A stretch of 64,000 bases of DNA from Limnochorda pilosa (lineage in GTDB: Bacteria > Bacillota > Limnochordia > Limnochordales > Limnochordaceae). Both the position numbers and the translations under genes were made by a program. Position 1 is the stretch's first letter. Each line of letters opens with the position of its first letter. The notes under the pieces are model-generated. The model was not told the origin of the DNA. It saw nothing but the letters and a program-made list of their open reading frames with translations, and did no database searches. Positions 16,858 to 26,063 of this stretch are shown in pieces. The stretch spans positions 3,224,001 through 3,288,000 of the forward strand of contig NZ_AP014924.1 of assembly GCF_001544015.1 (NCBI RefSeq), read 5' to 3'.

Positions 16858-18251
16858 GGTGCCACCTCCGTGGAGCCTTCGCGCTCGCCGGCCGCGTCCA
16901 GTGCGCCGTCGGGAGCACCGCCGAGCATGGAAAGGACCCGGTCCGCCACGCGCCGGGCCGCGCCCGGCTCGCCCCGCAGCGCCTCCAGAGCGTGGCGGAC
17001 CCCGGCGCGGCGCGGGCCGTCGTCCAGCCACGCGGCCAGCTCTCCGGCCAGGGCCTCGGGGCCTACCTCGCCCCGCAGCTCCGGCACCAACCGGCGGCCC
17101 GCCCGCCGGTTGGGCAGCGCCACGAAGGGGGTGGCCCGCTCCACCCGGTACACGGCCCGGCGCTTCAATGCCGGACCGACGGCCGGAAGGCCCCCCACCA
17201 GACCCGCCAGCCCCTCCAGGGGGATCTCCTCAGGCCGCTGCAGCGGCAGCACCACCAGCATGGGAAGGCCGAAGGCCGCCATCTCCGCGGTGTTGCTGCC
17301 GGGGAGGGTCAGGGCCATGTCGGCCGCCGCCATGAGCTCCCGGCTCGCGCCCTGCACCAGCTCCACCCGAACCGGGCGGGCCGCCTGGGTGCGGGTGCCC
17401 TCCGGGCCCAGGCGCCCGAGGGCGAGGCGCCGGGCGCCGGGAAGGTCCAGCGGCTCCCAGTCGCCCGTCTCCCGGGCGCGGGCCCCCCGCGCCCCGCCTG
17501 CCCACGCCGCACGGGCCAGGGCTGCGGCGGCCGTCGCATCCACAAAGGGTGAAAGGGTGAAAACGGCTCGTACCGGGGCGGCCTCCATCCCCGCAGGAGG
17601 CGGCGTGATCGCAAGCCGCCGGAGCGCCTCCAGGTAGAGGGGCATCAGGAACCGGAGCTCGGCCGACCGGCTGCCCGGCAGCAGCAGGAGCACCTGCTCC
17701 CCGGGCTCCAACCGGAGGCGCGCCCGCACCTCGCCAGGCGCGAGGCGACTCCTGGCCGCATCGGTCATCAGGTCCCCCACCACCTCGAGGCGCTCGGAGA
17801 GGCGGTCGATCTTGCTCCCCAGCCGCCGGCGCGCCCGGTCCAGGGCGCGACCATCGGGCAGGAGAAACCGCTCGAAGACCCCCGTCCAGCGGACCCGGCC
17901 CTCGGTGTAGGCCAGGGCCCGGTACCCCAGGCGACGGGCCAGCCACGCCGCGTAGACCATGTCGCCCCCCAGGAAGAGGACCACGCCCTGCCGGGCGGGG
18001 CGGTAGCCGGGGGGCCGCCGGCGGCTCAGGAGAAAGGCCACCACCTGGCCGGGTTCGTAGACGCGAACGCCCGCCGGGCCGCCCAGGAGGTCGCGCACGA
18101 CCCCCGCCTCCGCCCCGCTCGCGAAGGTGCAGGGGGGGATCATCACCGTCAGGCGCGCGTCGCCCAGACGGTGCAGCAGCTCGCGCGCCACGGGCTCCAG
18201 CCACGTCGCCACCTCACCCGGACTGTTGACCGTCACCAGGACCTCCCTCAT
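16854..18251 (-). CDS. LpxB-like glycosyltransferase paralogue
   Basis: 465 residues. It shares the GT-B layout of LpxB: LVTVNSPGEVATWLEP at the start, LFLGGDMVYAAWLARRLGY, VVGDLMTD, LLLLPGSRSAELRFLMPLYL, and LTLPGSNTAEMAAFGLPMLVVLP near the donor site. The N-terminal GEASGDLHG and IDYPGFN motifs of true LpxB are absent, so it is unlikely to be the lipid A disaccharide synthase. ATGA overlaps tie it to lpxB upstream and msbA downstream. It may glycosylate lipid A or a related lipid; this is inference. It has an acidic Ala-rich tail. Confidence 0.75.
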   Translation of the reverse strand: MREVLVTVNSPGEVATWLEPVARELLHRLGDARLTVMIPPCTFASGAEAGVVRDLLGGPAGVRVYEPGQVVAFLLSRRRPPGYRPARQGVVLFLGGDMVYAAWLARRLGYRALAYTEGRVRWTGVFERFLLPDGRALDRARRRLGSKIDRLSERLEVVGDLMTDAARSRLAPGEVRARLRLEPGEQVLLLLPGSRSAELRFLMPLYLEALRRLAITPPPAGMEAAPVRAVFTLSPFVDATAAAALARAAWAGGARGARARETGDWEPLDLPGARRLALGRLGPEGTRTQAARPVRVELVQGASRELMAAADMALTLPGSNTAEMAAFGLPMLVVLPLQRPEEIPLEGLAGLVGGLPAVGPALKRRAVYRVERATPFVALPNRRAGRRLVPELRGEVGPEALAGELAAWLDDGPRRAGVRHALEALRGEPGAARRVADRVLSMLGGAPDGALDAAGEREGSTEVAP

Positions 18252-19546
18252 GGTCGCACCACGCCTCTGGCGTCCTCCCCGCCCGCTCGGGGAGCCTCAG
18301 CGCCTTCCGCCTGGGCCGGAACGCCGCCCGGCTGCGCCTCGTCGCCGGCCACCTGGAGAACCACCTGCGCCGCCCGAGCCAGGGCTCCGGGCTCTCCCAA
18401 TCGGGCCCGCACCTCGTCGTAGCCCTGAAGCTGGACCTCGCGCGCCGCCCGGTCCCGGTGCAGCCGCAGCGCTTCGTTCACCAAGCGACCAGGCGTCGCC
18501 TCGCCCTGCAGGAGCTCCGGCACGATCCGCCTCTGGGCCACGATGTTGGGCAGGCCGATGTAGGGGATCCGGATCAGCATGCGGGCGATCCAGTAGGTGG
18601 ACGTCGAAACCCGGTAGAGCAGAACCTGGGGTACCCCCAGCAAGGCCGCCTCCAGGGTGGCTGTCCCCGACGCGACCCACGCCTGGTCGCTGAGCTGAAG
18701 CGCGAGGAGGCTCTGGCCCGGCAGGAGGCGCACGGGGACCTGGGCGGTGGCGGCTCGATCCTCCACGAAGGCTCCGGCCTGGGTCCCAACCAGGCTTTCC
18801 GCCAGGGGCAGGAGGTAGGCCGCGCCGGGAGCCTGCTCGCCGAAGCGCCGGGCGGCCTCCAGCATCACGGGGAGCAGGGCGCGCACCTCCTGCTCGCGGC
18901 TGCCCGGGAGGAGTGCCACCACCGGGCCGTCGGGCCCTGCGCCACCGGCGGTTCCGGGGCCCGGCCGCACGCCCAGCCCCAGGGCGGCCCGTGCCTCGGC
19001 CAGCTCTTCGGGGTTCCGCCGCCCCTCGGCCACCAGGTCCAGGAGCGGGTGCCCCACGTACGTCACGTCGGCGCCCGCCTCCCGGTAGACGTCAGCCTCG
19101 AAGGGAAAGACCGCGCAGACCTTCCGCACGTGCCGGGCCACCCGCTCGGCTCGGCCCTTGCCGTAGGCCCAGGCGGTGGGTGAGAAATAGTAGACGGACG
19201 GGATCCCGAGACGGTGGGCGACCTCGGCCAGGCGCAGGTTGAAGCCCGGGTAATCGATGAGCACCAGGCAGTCGGGGGAGGTCCGCTCCAGGACCCCGCA
19301 GACCCGGAGGAAGAGCCGATGGAGGACAGGGTACTGGCGGAGCGACTCGCTCCAGCCCACGGTTCCCAGGCGGGTCGGGTCGAAAAGGAGGCGGACGCCC
19401 TCGCGCCGCATGGCCGAGCCGCCCAGCCCGTACAGGCGCACCGAGGGGTCCTGGGCCCGGAGCGCGCGGGCCAGCGCCGCCCCGTGGAGGTCCCCCGAGG
19501 CCTCGCCCGCCACCACCATCACCCGCCTGCGCTCCGCCTGGCTCAT
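18248..19546 (-). CDS. lpxB: Lipid-A-disaccharide synthase LpxB
   Basis: 432 residues. It contains VVAGEASGDLHGAAL near 12-26, LIDYPGFNLRLAEVAHRLGI, VYYFSPTAWAYGKGRA, VALLPGSREQEV and SGTATLEAALLGVPQVLLYR, all canonical for LpxB. It transfers 2,3-diacylglucosamine from UDP to lipid X at the inner face of the inner membrane. The ATG at 19546 overlaps the lpxI stop (ATGA) with GGGGAG upstream; a longer start at 19564 is possible. The last 40 residues are a low-complexity tail that is probably dispensable. Confidence 0.93.
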   Translation of the reverse strand: MSQAERRRVMVVAGEASGDLHGAALARALRAQDPSVRLYGLGGSAMRREGVRLLFDPTRLGTVGWSESLRQYPVLHRLFLRVCGVLERTSPDCLVLIDYPGFNLRLAEVAHRLGIPSVYYFSPTAWAYGKGRAERVARHVRKVCAVFPFEADVYREAGADVTYVGHPLLDLVAEGRRNPEELAEARAALGLGVRPGPGTAGGAGPDGPVVALLPGSREQEVRALLPVMLEAARRFGEQAPGAAYLLPLAESLVGTQAGAFVEDRAATAQVPVRLLPGQSLLALQLSDQAWVASGTATLEAALLGVPQVLLYRVSTSTYWIARMLIRIPYIGLPNIVAQRRIVPELLQGEATPGRLVNEALRLHRDRAAREVQLQGYDEVRARLGEPGALARAAQVVLQVAGDEAQPGGVPAQAEGAEAPRAGGEDARGVVRP

Positions 19547-20391
19547 GCGCTGCCACTCCCCCAAGCCCTCGCCTGCTCCTCCCTGATCCCCAGCAGGCAG
19601 ATCCCTGCCTCGTCCGCCGCCTGGATCACGGCCTCCCGGTCCACCAGGAGCGCCTCGCCGGCCTCCAGGGCCAGCACCCGCACCCCGGCCCTCTGGGCGA
19701 CCGCCAGGGTGTCAAGCCCCATGGTCGGCAGGTCGAACCGGGGATCCTGGGCCGGCTTGCGCACCTTCACCACCACGGCTCCGTCCCCGGCCAGGGCACC
19801 CCCCCGTAGGATGCAGGCGTCGGTCCCCTCGATGGCCTCCACGGCCGTCACGGCCCGGCCCCGCAGCACCACCGTCTGCCCCAGGTCCAGCCCGGCGATG
19901 GCCCGGGCCACAGTGAACCCGAGGGCCACGTCCTGCTGCTCCTCAGGGCTGGCCCCCGAGCGGGTCAGTTGCCCTTCCGGCATGACCAGGTGGGGCACCG
20001 CCCACGCCTGGGGGAGCACCTCCAGCCCCAGGGCGGCCAGGTCGTTCACCAGGGCCCCCAGGATCGCATCGTCGTTGCGCGCCCGGAGCCCGTCCAGGAG
20101 CCGGCGGATGCCCGCATCCAGCGGCGCATGGTAGAGGGAGGTCTTGGGCACCTTACCCAAGAGGACGACCTTCCGGGCTCCCCCCTCCCGGAGACGCCGC
20201 TTCACCTCGTCCCACTGGCCCACATCCACCCGGTGGCAGGCGCCCGCCTGCCGTGCCAGCTCCGGGTCGGGCTCAGGGGCCACCGCCACCACCAGGGCCG
20301 GCTTCCCCGACCGGCGGAGCCGGGTCGCGGCCTCGACGGGAAGCCGCCCCGCCCCCGCCAGGATCGCGACGTCCGACGGGTCAGAGGTCAT
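19543..20391 (-). CDS. lpxI: UDP-2,3-diacylglucosamine pyrophosphatase LpxI
   Basis: 282 residues, matching LpxI (DUF1009). AILAGAGRLPVEAA opens the N-terminal domain and VVLLGKVPKTSLY follows. The C-terminal catalytic domain has LRARNDDAIL and TVVLRGRAVTAVEAIEGTD, then KVRKPAQDPRFDLPTMGLDT. It cleaves UDP-2,3-diacyl-GlcN to lipid X, the step done by LpxH in Escherichia coli. It starts 8 bases upstream of the lpxA stop, so the coding regions overlap by 11 bases. Confidence 0.93.
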   Translation of the reverse strand: MTSDPSDVAILAGAGRLPVEAATRLRRSGKPALVVAVAPEPDPELARQAGACHRVDVGQWDEVKRRLREGGARKVVLLGKVPKTSLYHAPLDAGIRRLLDGLRARNDDAILGALVNDLAALGLEVLPQAWAVPHLVMPEGQLTRSGASPEEQQDVALGFTVARAIAGLDLGQTVVLRGRAVTAVEAIEGTDACILRGGALAGDGAVVVKVRKPAQDPRFDLPTMGLDTLAVAQRAGVRVLALEAGEALLVDREAVIQAADEAGICLLGIREEQARAWGSGSA

Positions 20392-21184
20392 CGGATCGCC
20401 CGGGCTCCTCGCGCACGATGCCTCGCCGGGACGAGCGGGCGAAGGCCGCCAGCTCTGCGAGCTCCGCCGCGTCGCCCAGGGCCTCGATTCGGGCCAGGGC
20501 CTCCTCCAGACCCAGGGAGGAGCGGTAGAGCAGCCGGTAAGCCTGCTTCAGCAGGTCCCTCACCCCCGGCCCGATCCCGGCCCGGCGGAGGCCCACGGCG
20601 TTGAGGCCGTGCACCCGGGCGGGGTTCCCCGCCACCAACATGAAGGGGGGTACGTCCTGCCGCACCATGGCCAGGGCTCCCACCATGGCCAACCGCCCCA
20701 CCGCGACGAACTGGTGGATACCCGCCATGCCGCCGATCACCGCACCGTCGCCGACGTGGGTGTGCCCGGCCAGGGCGGCGGCGTTGGTGAGCACCACGCC
20801 GTCGCCCACCTGCACGTCGTGGCCCACGTGGCTGTAATGCATGAAGAAGCAACGGTTTCCCACCCGGGTGAGGCCGCCCCCCTTGACGGTCCCCCGGCTG
20901 ATGGTCACGTACTCCCGGATCTCGTTCTCGTCGCCCACCACCAGCTCCGTGGGCTCCCCCCGGTACCCGACGTCCTGGGGAGCGGTGCCCAGCGCGGCAC
21001 CGGCCCCGATCCGGTTGGCCCGGCCGAGGCGGGTGGGCCCGTAGAGGACGGCGTGGGGTCCGACCACCGTCCCCTCCCCGACGTGCACGGCCCCTTCGAT
21101 GACAGCGTAGGGACCCACCCGCACGCCGTCCTCCAGCTCCGCCCGGCGGTCGATGCGGGCGGTCGCGTCCACGTGGATGCCCAT
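20381..21184 (-). CDS. lpxA: UDP-N-acetylglucosamine acyltransferase LpxA
   Basis: 267 residues, standard length. Left-handed beta-helix hexapeptide repeats fill about 1-190, with HYSHVGHDVQVGD around 116-128 (catalytic His near 122), LAGHTHVGD, GGMAGIHQFVAVG and RQDVPPFMLVAGNPA. The C-terminal helical domain follows. It transfers a hydroxyacyl chain from acyl carrier protein to the 3-OH of UDP-GlcNAc (or 3-amino if a GnnA/B route exists). The ATG at 21184 lies 4 bases after the upstream nucleotidyltransferase gene. Confidence 0.95.
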   Translation of the reverse strand: MGIHVDATARIDRRAELEDGVRVGPYAVIEGAVHVGEGTVVGPHAVLYGPTRLGRANRIGAGAALGTAPQDVGYRGEPTELVVGDENEIREYVTISRGTVKGGGLTRVGNRCFFMHYSHVGHDVQVGDGVVLTNAAALAGHTHVGDGAVIGGMAGIHQFVAVGRLAMVGALAMVRQDVPPFMLVAGNPARVHGLNAVGLRRAGIGPGVRDLLKQAYRLLYRSSLGLEEALARIEALGDAAELAELAAFARSSRRGIVREEPGRSDDL

Positions 21185-21188
21185 GGGG

Positions 21189-22202
21189 TCACCACCCCTT
21201 CCCCGCGCCATGCGGGCTGCCGTGGCCGATCTCGATCTCCGAGTGGTCGCCGATGTTGAGGCGGGTCTCGCTGCCCCGCACCGTCGCGTGCTCGCCCACC
21301 AGCGAGTGCTGGAGGAGTACGCCCTCCACCTGGGCCCCCTCGCTGATGATGCTGTCGCTGATGAGGGAGTGCTCGATCCGGGCGCCGGCGCTGATGGAGA
21401 CGTAGGGCCCGATGATGGACGCCCGCACCTGCGCCCCGGGCGAGATGGCCACGGGGGGCCGGATGATCGATCCCGAGAACCGCCCGTCGGGCTGGGGCGA
21501 CTGCTCCAGCAGGACCCGGTTCGTCTCGAGGAGGGTGTCGGGGCTGCCGCAATCATGCCACGCCTCCACCTCGAAGGTGGTCAGTTCCTCCCCGGCCTCC
21601 ACCATGAGCTGGAGCCCGTCGGTAAGCTGGAACTCCCCTTTCACCGTGCGGCCCTCGCGGATCACCTGGTCCAGGGCGCGGAAGAGGAGGCCGGGGTTCT
21701 TGAGGAAATAGATCCCCACCACCGCCAGGTCCGAGGTGGGGTGGTCGGGCTTCTCCACCAGGCGGACCACCCGGTCGCCCTCCATCTCCACGATGCCGAA
21801 ACGCCGGGGGTCCTCCACCCGCCGGACGCCGATGGCGCTCCGGGAACCGCGGACTACGGGCTCCAGGTCCGCCTCCACGATGGTGTCGCCCAGGACGATC
21901 AGCACCGGTTCCTCCGCCTCCACCGCGTCCTGGGTGAGATGGATGGCGTGCCCCAAACCCTTCCGCTCCTGCTGCTCCACCACGTGCACCCGCATCCGGT
22001 AGCGGCCCCGCACGTAGTCGACCACCTTTTCGCCCAGGTAACCCACCACCAGGACCACCTGGTCGACCCCCAGGGGTTGAAGGCGGTCCAGGATGTGGGC
22101 CAGGATGGGCTTGCCGGCCACGGGCACCAGGACCTTGGGGACCGTGTGCGTCTGGGGGCGCAGCCGCGTGCCCACGCCCGCCACGGGAACGATCGCCTTC
22201 AT
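21189..22202 (-). CDS. Sugar-1-phosphate nucleotidyltransferase with hexapeptide C-terminus
   Basis: 337 residues. The nucleotidyltransferase domain starts VPVAGVGTRLRPQT and has PKVLVPVAGKPI, both typical of glucose-1-phosphate thymidylyl/uridylyl or GlmU-like enzymes. WHDCGSPDTLLETNR and a C-terminal run of hexapeptide repeats (SIIGPYVSISAGARIEHSLI) place it with the longer RmlA/GlmU-like group. It would make an NDP-sugar for surface glycans. It starts inside the lpxC stop codon (ATGA overlap), so it is co-translated with lipid A genes. Which sugar phosphate it uses is not clear. Confidence 0.85.
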   Translation of the reverse strand: MKAIVPVAGVGTRLRPQTHTVPKVLVPVAGKPILAHILDRLQPLGVDQVVLVVGYLGEKVVDYVRGRYRMRVHVVEQQERKGLGHAIHLTQDAVEAEEPVLIVLGDTIVEADLEPVVRGSRSAIGVRRVEDPRRFGIVEMEGDRVVRLVEKPDHPTSDLAVVGIYFLKNPGLLFRALDQVIREGRTVKGEFQLTDGLQLMVEAGEELTTFEVEAWHDCGSPDTLLETNRVLLEQSPQPDGRFSGSIIRPPVAISPGAQVRASIIGPYVSISAGARIEHSLISDSIISEGAQVEGVLLQHSLVGEHATVRGSETRLNIGDHSEIEIGHGSPHGAGKGW

Positions 22203-23068
22203 TCGGCCTCTCCTCCTTGGAACACCGAAGACAGCGCCTGCGTCAGCCTCTGGTTCAGGGCGTGGCCGGAGGCGACGCCGATCACCGTCCCGGCCAGAGG
22301 TCCCAGCACGGCCAGGTCGCCCAGAAGGTCTGCCAACTTGTGGCGGGCCACCTCGTTGGGAAAGCGGAGCGCGGTGAGGACCTTCTCCTCCCCCACCAGC
22401 ACCGCCATGCCCGGCTCGCCCATGGCCAGCCCCTCCCGCCGGAGCGCCTCCACCTCGCTCAGAAAGGCGACGGTCCGGGCCGGCGCCACCTCGCGGGCGA
22501 AGGTGGCCGCGTCCTCCGCCCCCGGCTGCACCGCGAACCGGAACTGCTGGCTCGCGAGCCCCCGGTGCTGGCTGAGGAAGACGTATCGGAGCGTGAGCCC
22601 CTCGTCTCCGTGAACCGGTGGCAGCGCCACCAGGGTCGCCTCGCCCTCTTCCACCAGCACGGGAACCGGCACGGATCGCACCGGCACCGCCCTGCCGTCC
22701 GGCTCGATTTCCTGCCGGCCCGCCTCTTCCAGCATCTGCGTGAAGGTCGTCAGGCTTCCATCCCCGGCTGGGAGCTCCTCCCCCCAGACGAGGACGTCCG
22801 CGTGCCAAACGCCCATGCCCGCGAGGGAGGCCAGCAGGTGTTCCACCGTCTGGACCCGTGCCTCACCGATCCCGAGGGTGGTGGAACGGCGTGTCCCCAC
22901 CACACGGCCCGGCTCGGTGGGGATCACCGGTCGCCCGGGCAGGTCGGCGCGCACGAAGCGGATCCCCCCGCCCGACCGGGCCGGCTCCAGCCGGACCCGG
23001 CTCCATTGCCCGGAGTGGATCCCCTTCCCCTCGAACTCGACGGGCCGGGCGATCGTCACCTGCCGCAC
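22199..23068 (-). CDS. lpxC: UDP-3-O-acyl-N-acetylglucosamine deacetylase LpxC
   Basis: 289 residues. GKGIHSGQWSRVRLEPA opens the fold. The zinc site is visible as TVEHLLASL (E76, H77), RFPNEVARHKLADLLGDL (H243, D247) and the catalytic SGHALNQRL (H269). ARTVAFLSEVEALRREGLA is the usual helix. It catalyses the committed zinc-dependent deacetylation in lipid A synthesis. The GTG at 23068 was chosen because the conserved fold begins 3-4 residues later and GAAGGGGG lies about 8 bases upstream. Unlike many bacteria it is not fused to FabZ, and no fabZ is in the window. Confidence 0.95.
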   Translation of the reverse strand: MRQVTIARPVEFEGKGIHSGQWSRVRLEPARSGGGIRFVRADLPGRPVIPTEPGRVVGTRRSTTLGIGEARVQTVEHLLASLAGMGVWHADVLVWGEELPAGDGSLTTFTQMLEEAGRQEIEPDGRAVPVRSVPVPVLVEEGEATLVALPPVHGDEGLTLRYVFLSQHRGLASQQFRFAVQPGAEDAATFAREVAPARTVAFLSEVEALRREGLAMGEPGMAVLVGEEKVLTALRFPNEVARHKLADLLGDLAVLGPLAGTVIGVASGHALNQRLTQALSSVFQGGEAE

Positions 23069-23226
23069 GGCGACGGCCCCCTTCCCATTCTTCCGCTCCC
23101 CCACCCATTCGGCACCCCCGGGGCCCTCCCTTCCGCGCCGCCGGGGAGACCGGAACCCACGGGCTGGTTCTCGTCGCAGAGCCTGCTCCTGCCCCGGTCG
23201 CCGGAGGCTCCTCGGTCCCGCCCTCC

Positions 23227-23994
23227 TCATGCCCCCAGGAGCATCTGGTACCGCCGGGCCACCTGGGATCGGGGCGCGGCCAGCACCTCCTCGGGCGGGC
23301 CGGACTCCACCACGCGCCCGGCCTCCATGAAGACCAGGCGGTGCGCCACCTGGCGGGCGAAGCCCACCTGGTGGGTCACCAGGAGCATGGCCCGATCCGA
23401 CTCGGCCACCAGGCCCTCCATGAGCTTCAGGATCTCGTGGACCACCACCGGGTCCAGGGAGGCCGTGGGCTCGTCCCAGAGCATCAGCAGCGGCTCGCCC
23501 ACCAGGGCCCGAGCGATGGCGACCCGCTGCCGCTCGCCCCCCGAGAGCTCCTCGGGCCGGCGGCCTGCGGCCCAGCCCATACCGACCCGCTCCAGGGCGG
23601 CCCGAGCCACCGCCAGCGCCTGATGGGTCGGCTGGCCGGCGGCCACCAGGCCTATGGCCACGTTCTGTTCCGCGGTAAGCCGTCGCAGCAGGTGGGAGCC
23701 CTGGAAGACGAAGCCCACCCGGCGCCGGAGCAGCGGCAGCTCGTCCGACCTCGCCTCGCGGAGCACCACGCCCGCGATCTCCACCTCGCCCTCGTCGGGC
23801 GCCTCCAGGCCGTCCACACAGCGCAGGAGCGTCGACTTGCCGCATCCGCTGGGGCCCAGGAGGGCCACCACCTCGCCCGGCTGGACCTCCAGGTCCACCC
23901 CCGTCAGGGCCCGGACCGGCCCGAAGCGCTTGCTCAGTCCTCGAACCCGCAGCACAGGCTGCTTTTCGGCCGGCGTCTCACGTCCTCGGCCCAC
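23227..23994 (-). CDS. ABC transporter ATPase, polar-amino-acid-like type
   Basis: 255 residues. Walker A GPSGCGKST, Q-loop VGFVFQGSHLLRRLT, signature LSGGERQR, Walker B LLMLWDEPTASLD and switch VTHQVGFARQ are all intact. Over its length it resembles GlnQ/ArtP ATPases. The GTG at 23994 has GGGAGGT about 7 bases upstream and overlaps the end of the large permease gene, so the two should form one transporter. No solute-binding protein is present, which is unusual for an amino-acid importer and opens other roles. lpxC follows 158 bases later in the same direction. Confidence 0.85.
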   Translation of the reverse strand: MGRGRETPAEKQPVLRVRGLSKRFGPVRALTGVDLEVQPGEVVALLGPSGCGKSTLLRCVDGLEAPDEGEVEIAGVVLREARSDELPLLRRRVGFVFQGSHLLRRLTAEQNVAIGLVAAGQPTHQALAVARAALERVGMGWAAGRRPEELSGGERQRVAIARALVGEPLLMLWDEPTASLDPVVVHEILKLMEGLVAESDRAMLLVTHQVGFARQVAHRLVFMEAGRVVESGPPEEVLAAPRSQVARRYQMLLGA

Positions 23995-26029
23995 GGGCTG
24001 CACCTCCCCGGCGCCACCGGTTTCCGAGCGCTCTCAGCAGGCGCGGCGCCGCGCTCCCGCCCGGTCCCTCCAGGAGCCGGCCCCGGCGGGCCAGGAACCC
24101 CAGGAGCGAGGGACGGGCCTCGGGGAGGACCACCGCCCGCATCACTTGGGCCGGCGTGAGCCCCGCGGCCACGGCCAGCTCCACTTCCTCGGCGCGCACC
24201 GGGTTGATCCTTCCCGCCAGGGCCCAGGCCGCCAGCGCCAGCAGCGCGCCGGCCAGGGCCGCGCCCTGCCAGGTCACGTAGGGCAGCTCCGCACCTGCGA
24301 GCCCGTAGCTCGCGGCCAGCACCACAGCCCCCCAGACGGCGGCGAAGAGCCAGGTGGCGTCGGGCAGCCTTTCGCGCCGGCGTATCCACCGGCCGAACCG
24401 GGTCCAGGGTTCCGCGGGGCGGCCGTCGGCGGACGCTCGGCCGCGCCCGGGTCTCAGGCGGCCCAGCGCGGCGGCGCCCGAGCGGACCGCAGAGAGGTCC
24501 AGGAGCAGGTGCACCGCCGCCAGCACCACCACCAGGATACCCGCCACCAGCCCCCGGGCCTGGTGCAGGAGCTGCAGCAGGCTGGCCCGGGCGTTCGGTC
24601 GCACGGTGGCCGCGGGCAGGAGGGAGGCCGTGGCCTCGGCATCGCCCAGCTCCTCCCGGGCGACCCGGGCCAGGGAGCCTTGGTCGGCACCACCAGGGGC
24701 CGTGAAGTAGATGCGGCCCTCCGTCCCCGCGGCCCGGCTCGTCCAGGTGTCCACCAGCGAGCGGAGCTCCTCGACCTGGGCGCCGGTCAGCGAGGGCAGA
24801 CGGGCGGCCGTCGCCTCCAGCTCCACCGCCGCCTGTTCCAGGGCGGCGGGGTCCATTCCGTCGAGGCTGGTGCGCAGCGCCTCCAGGTGCCCTTGAAGCT
24901 GGGCCAGCGCCTCGGGCTTCAGTCCCTGCACGGCCGCCAGAGGGTCGCGAGCCCCCCCTGGGGCCCGGTCCGCACCGGGTTGCTTGCCCGAGGCGTCCGG
25001 GTTGGCCTGCGCGCTCTCCCCTGCCAGGTTCTCCAGGAGAAGCTGGGCCAGCAGGTCCAGGGCGGCTCCGCGGCCCGAGGGGCTGGCCAGCTCCTGGGTG
25101 AGCTGGTCGACCCGGGCCTTGAGGCTTTCCACCTCGTGGAGGGCCGCCTGGAGCTGGGCTGCCGTCTCGGATCCCGAGGCCGCCGCCGAGCGGGCGGCCT
25201 CGCGCCCCTGGCCGACGGCGCCCGCCAGATCGCGCAGCTGCTGCGCGGCCTGCTGCCAGGCGCCTTTCATGCCGTCTTGCTCGCTCAAGAGGGGAAGGAG
25301 GGTGTCGAGCTGCCGCAGGGCCGCGGCCAAACCGGGGGAGGCGGCGCCAGGAGGGTCCACGGGCCGCAGGGCCAGGCCGCTGCGGGCGGCGAGGCGTTCC
25401 ACGGCTTCCCTCGGGTCGACGGTACCCGCCAGGGGCAGGCGCAGCTCCACCAGGCGCCGGTCAGCCGCGAGGCGGCGGAGGCGCTCGGAGACGGATCGGA
25501 CCCGGTCGGGCCCAGTGAGCACCGCTGTGACCGTGTCGCCGTGGCGGAAGGCGAAGGCCACGCCCGGTTCCCGCTCCACCCGCGCCGCCAGCTCGCGCTC
25601 GAGGCCGGGTGCGATGTTGGCCACCTCCACCGACGGTTCCACCAGGTACGTGACGCCGTTGAAGCCCGGAACGTTGCGAACCAGCTCAGGAAGCCCTTCG
25701 AAACCGGCGCGGTTCCGCGCCTCCGCCGGAAGGGTGACGAAGAGGCTGGCGTTCCCGGCCACCTCCGCGCCCCGGCGGAGACCGATGCCGGGGTGCGCCC
25801 GTTCCAGGATCTCCTCGACCTGATCCAGCCCACCGGTGGCCGCGTCGGAGCGCAGGTGGACGATGGCGTCGTAGGTGCCCGAGCTGCCCAGGGTTTCCTC
25901 CACGGCGCGGGAAAGGTAGGCGTCCGCCGCCCGCGAGCCGCCGAGCGCGAGGCCCGTGACGGCCAGGACGGCCACCAGCCACAGGATCAGGAGGTCCTTT
26001 CCGAAACCGTCTTGGAACAGAGCCCGCAC
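23978..26029 (-). CDS. Large ABC permease with extended periplasmic coiled-coil domain
   Basis: About 683 residues. One membrane helix near 12-30 precedes some 450 extracytoplasmic residues: a mixed alpha/beta part (GNASLFVTLP, FNGVTYLVEPSVEV) then long helices rich in Gln, Glu and Ala. Several membrane helices follow in the last 200 residues. After the last helix, VELAVAAGLTPAQV and VVLPEARPSLLGFL resemble the EAA coupling loop of importer permeases. The order of a single helix, a large soluble domain, then more helices recalls FtsX/MacB. I know no family with this combination. The start is the GTG at 26029; a GTG at 26056 would lie at the expected transcription start and be leaderless. Confidence 0.65.
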   Translation of the reverse strand: MRALFQDGFGKDLLILWLVAVLAVTGLALGGSRAADAYLSRAVEETLGSSGTYDAIVHLRSDAATGGLDQVEEILERAHPGIGLRRGAEVAGNASLFVTLPAEARNRAGFEGLPELVRNVPGFNGVTYLVEPSVEVANIAPGLERELAARVEREPGVAFAFRHGDTVTAVLTGPDRVRSVSERLRRLAADRRLVELRLPLAGTVDPREAVERLAARSGLALRPVDPPGAASPGLAAALRQLDTLLPLLSEQDGMKGAWQQAAQQLRDLAGAVGQGREAARSAAASGSETAAQLQAALHEVESLKARVDQLTQELASPSGRGAALDLLAQLLLENLAGESAQANPDASGKQPGADRAPGGARDPLAAVQGLKPEALAQLQGHLEALRTSLDGMDPAALEQAAVELEATAARLPSLTGAQVEELRSLVDTWTSRAAGTEGRIYFTAPGGADQGSLARVAREELGDAEATASLLPAATVRPNARASLLQLLHQARGLVAGILVVVLAAVHLLLDLSAVRSGAAALGRLRPGRGRASADGRPAEPWTRFGRWIRRRERLPDATWLFAAVWGAVVLAASYGLAGAELPYVTWQGAALAGALLALAAWALAGRINPVRAEEVELAVAAGLTPAQVMRAVVLPEARPSLLGFLARRGRLLEGPGGSAAPRLLRALGNRWRRGGAARGPRT

Positions 26030-26063
26030 GGAGGCACCGACCCTTTCCTGATGCACCGCGCGG

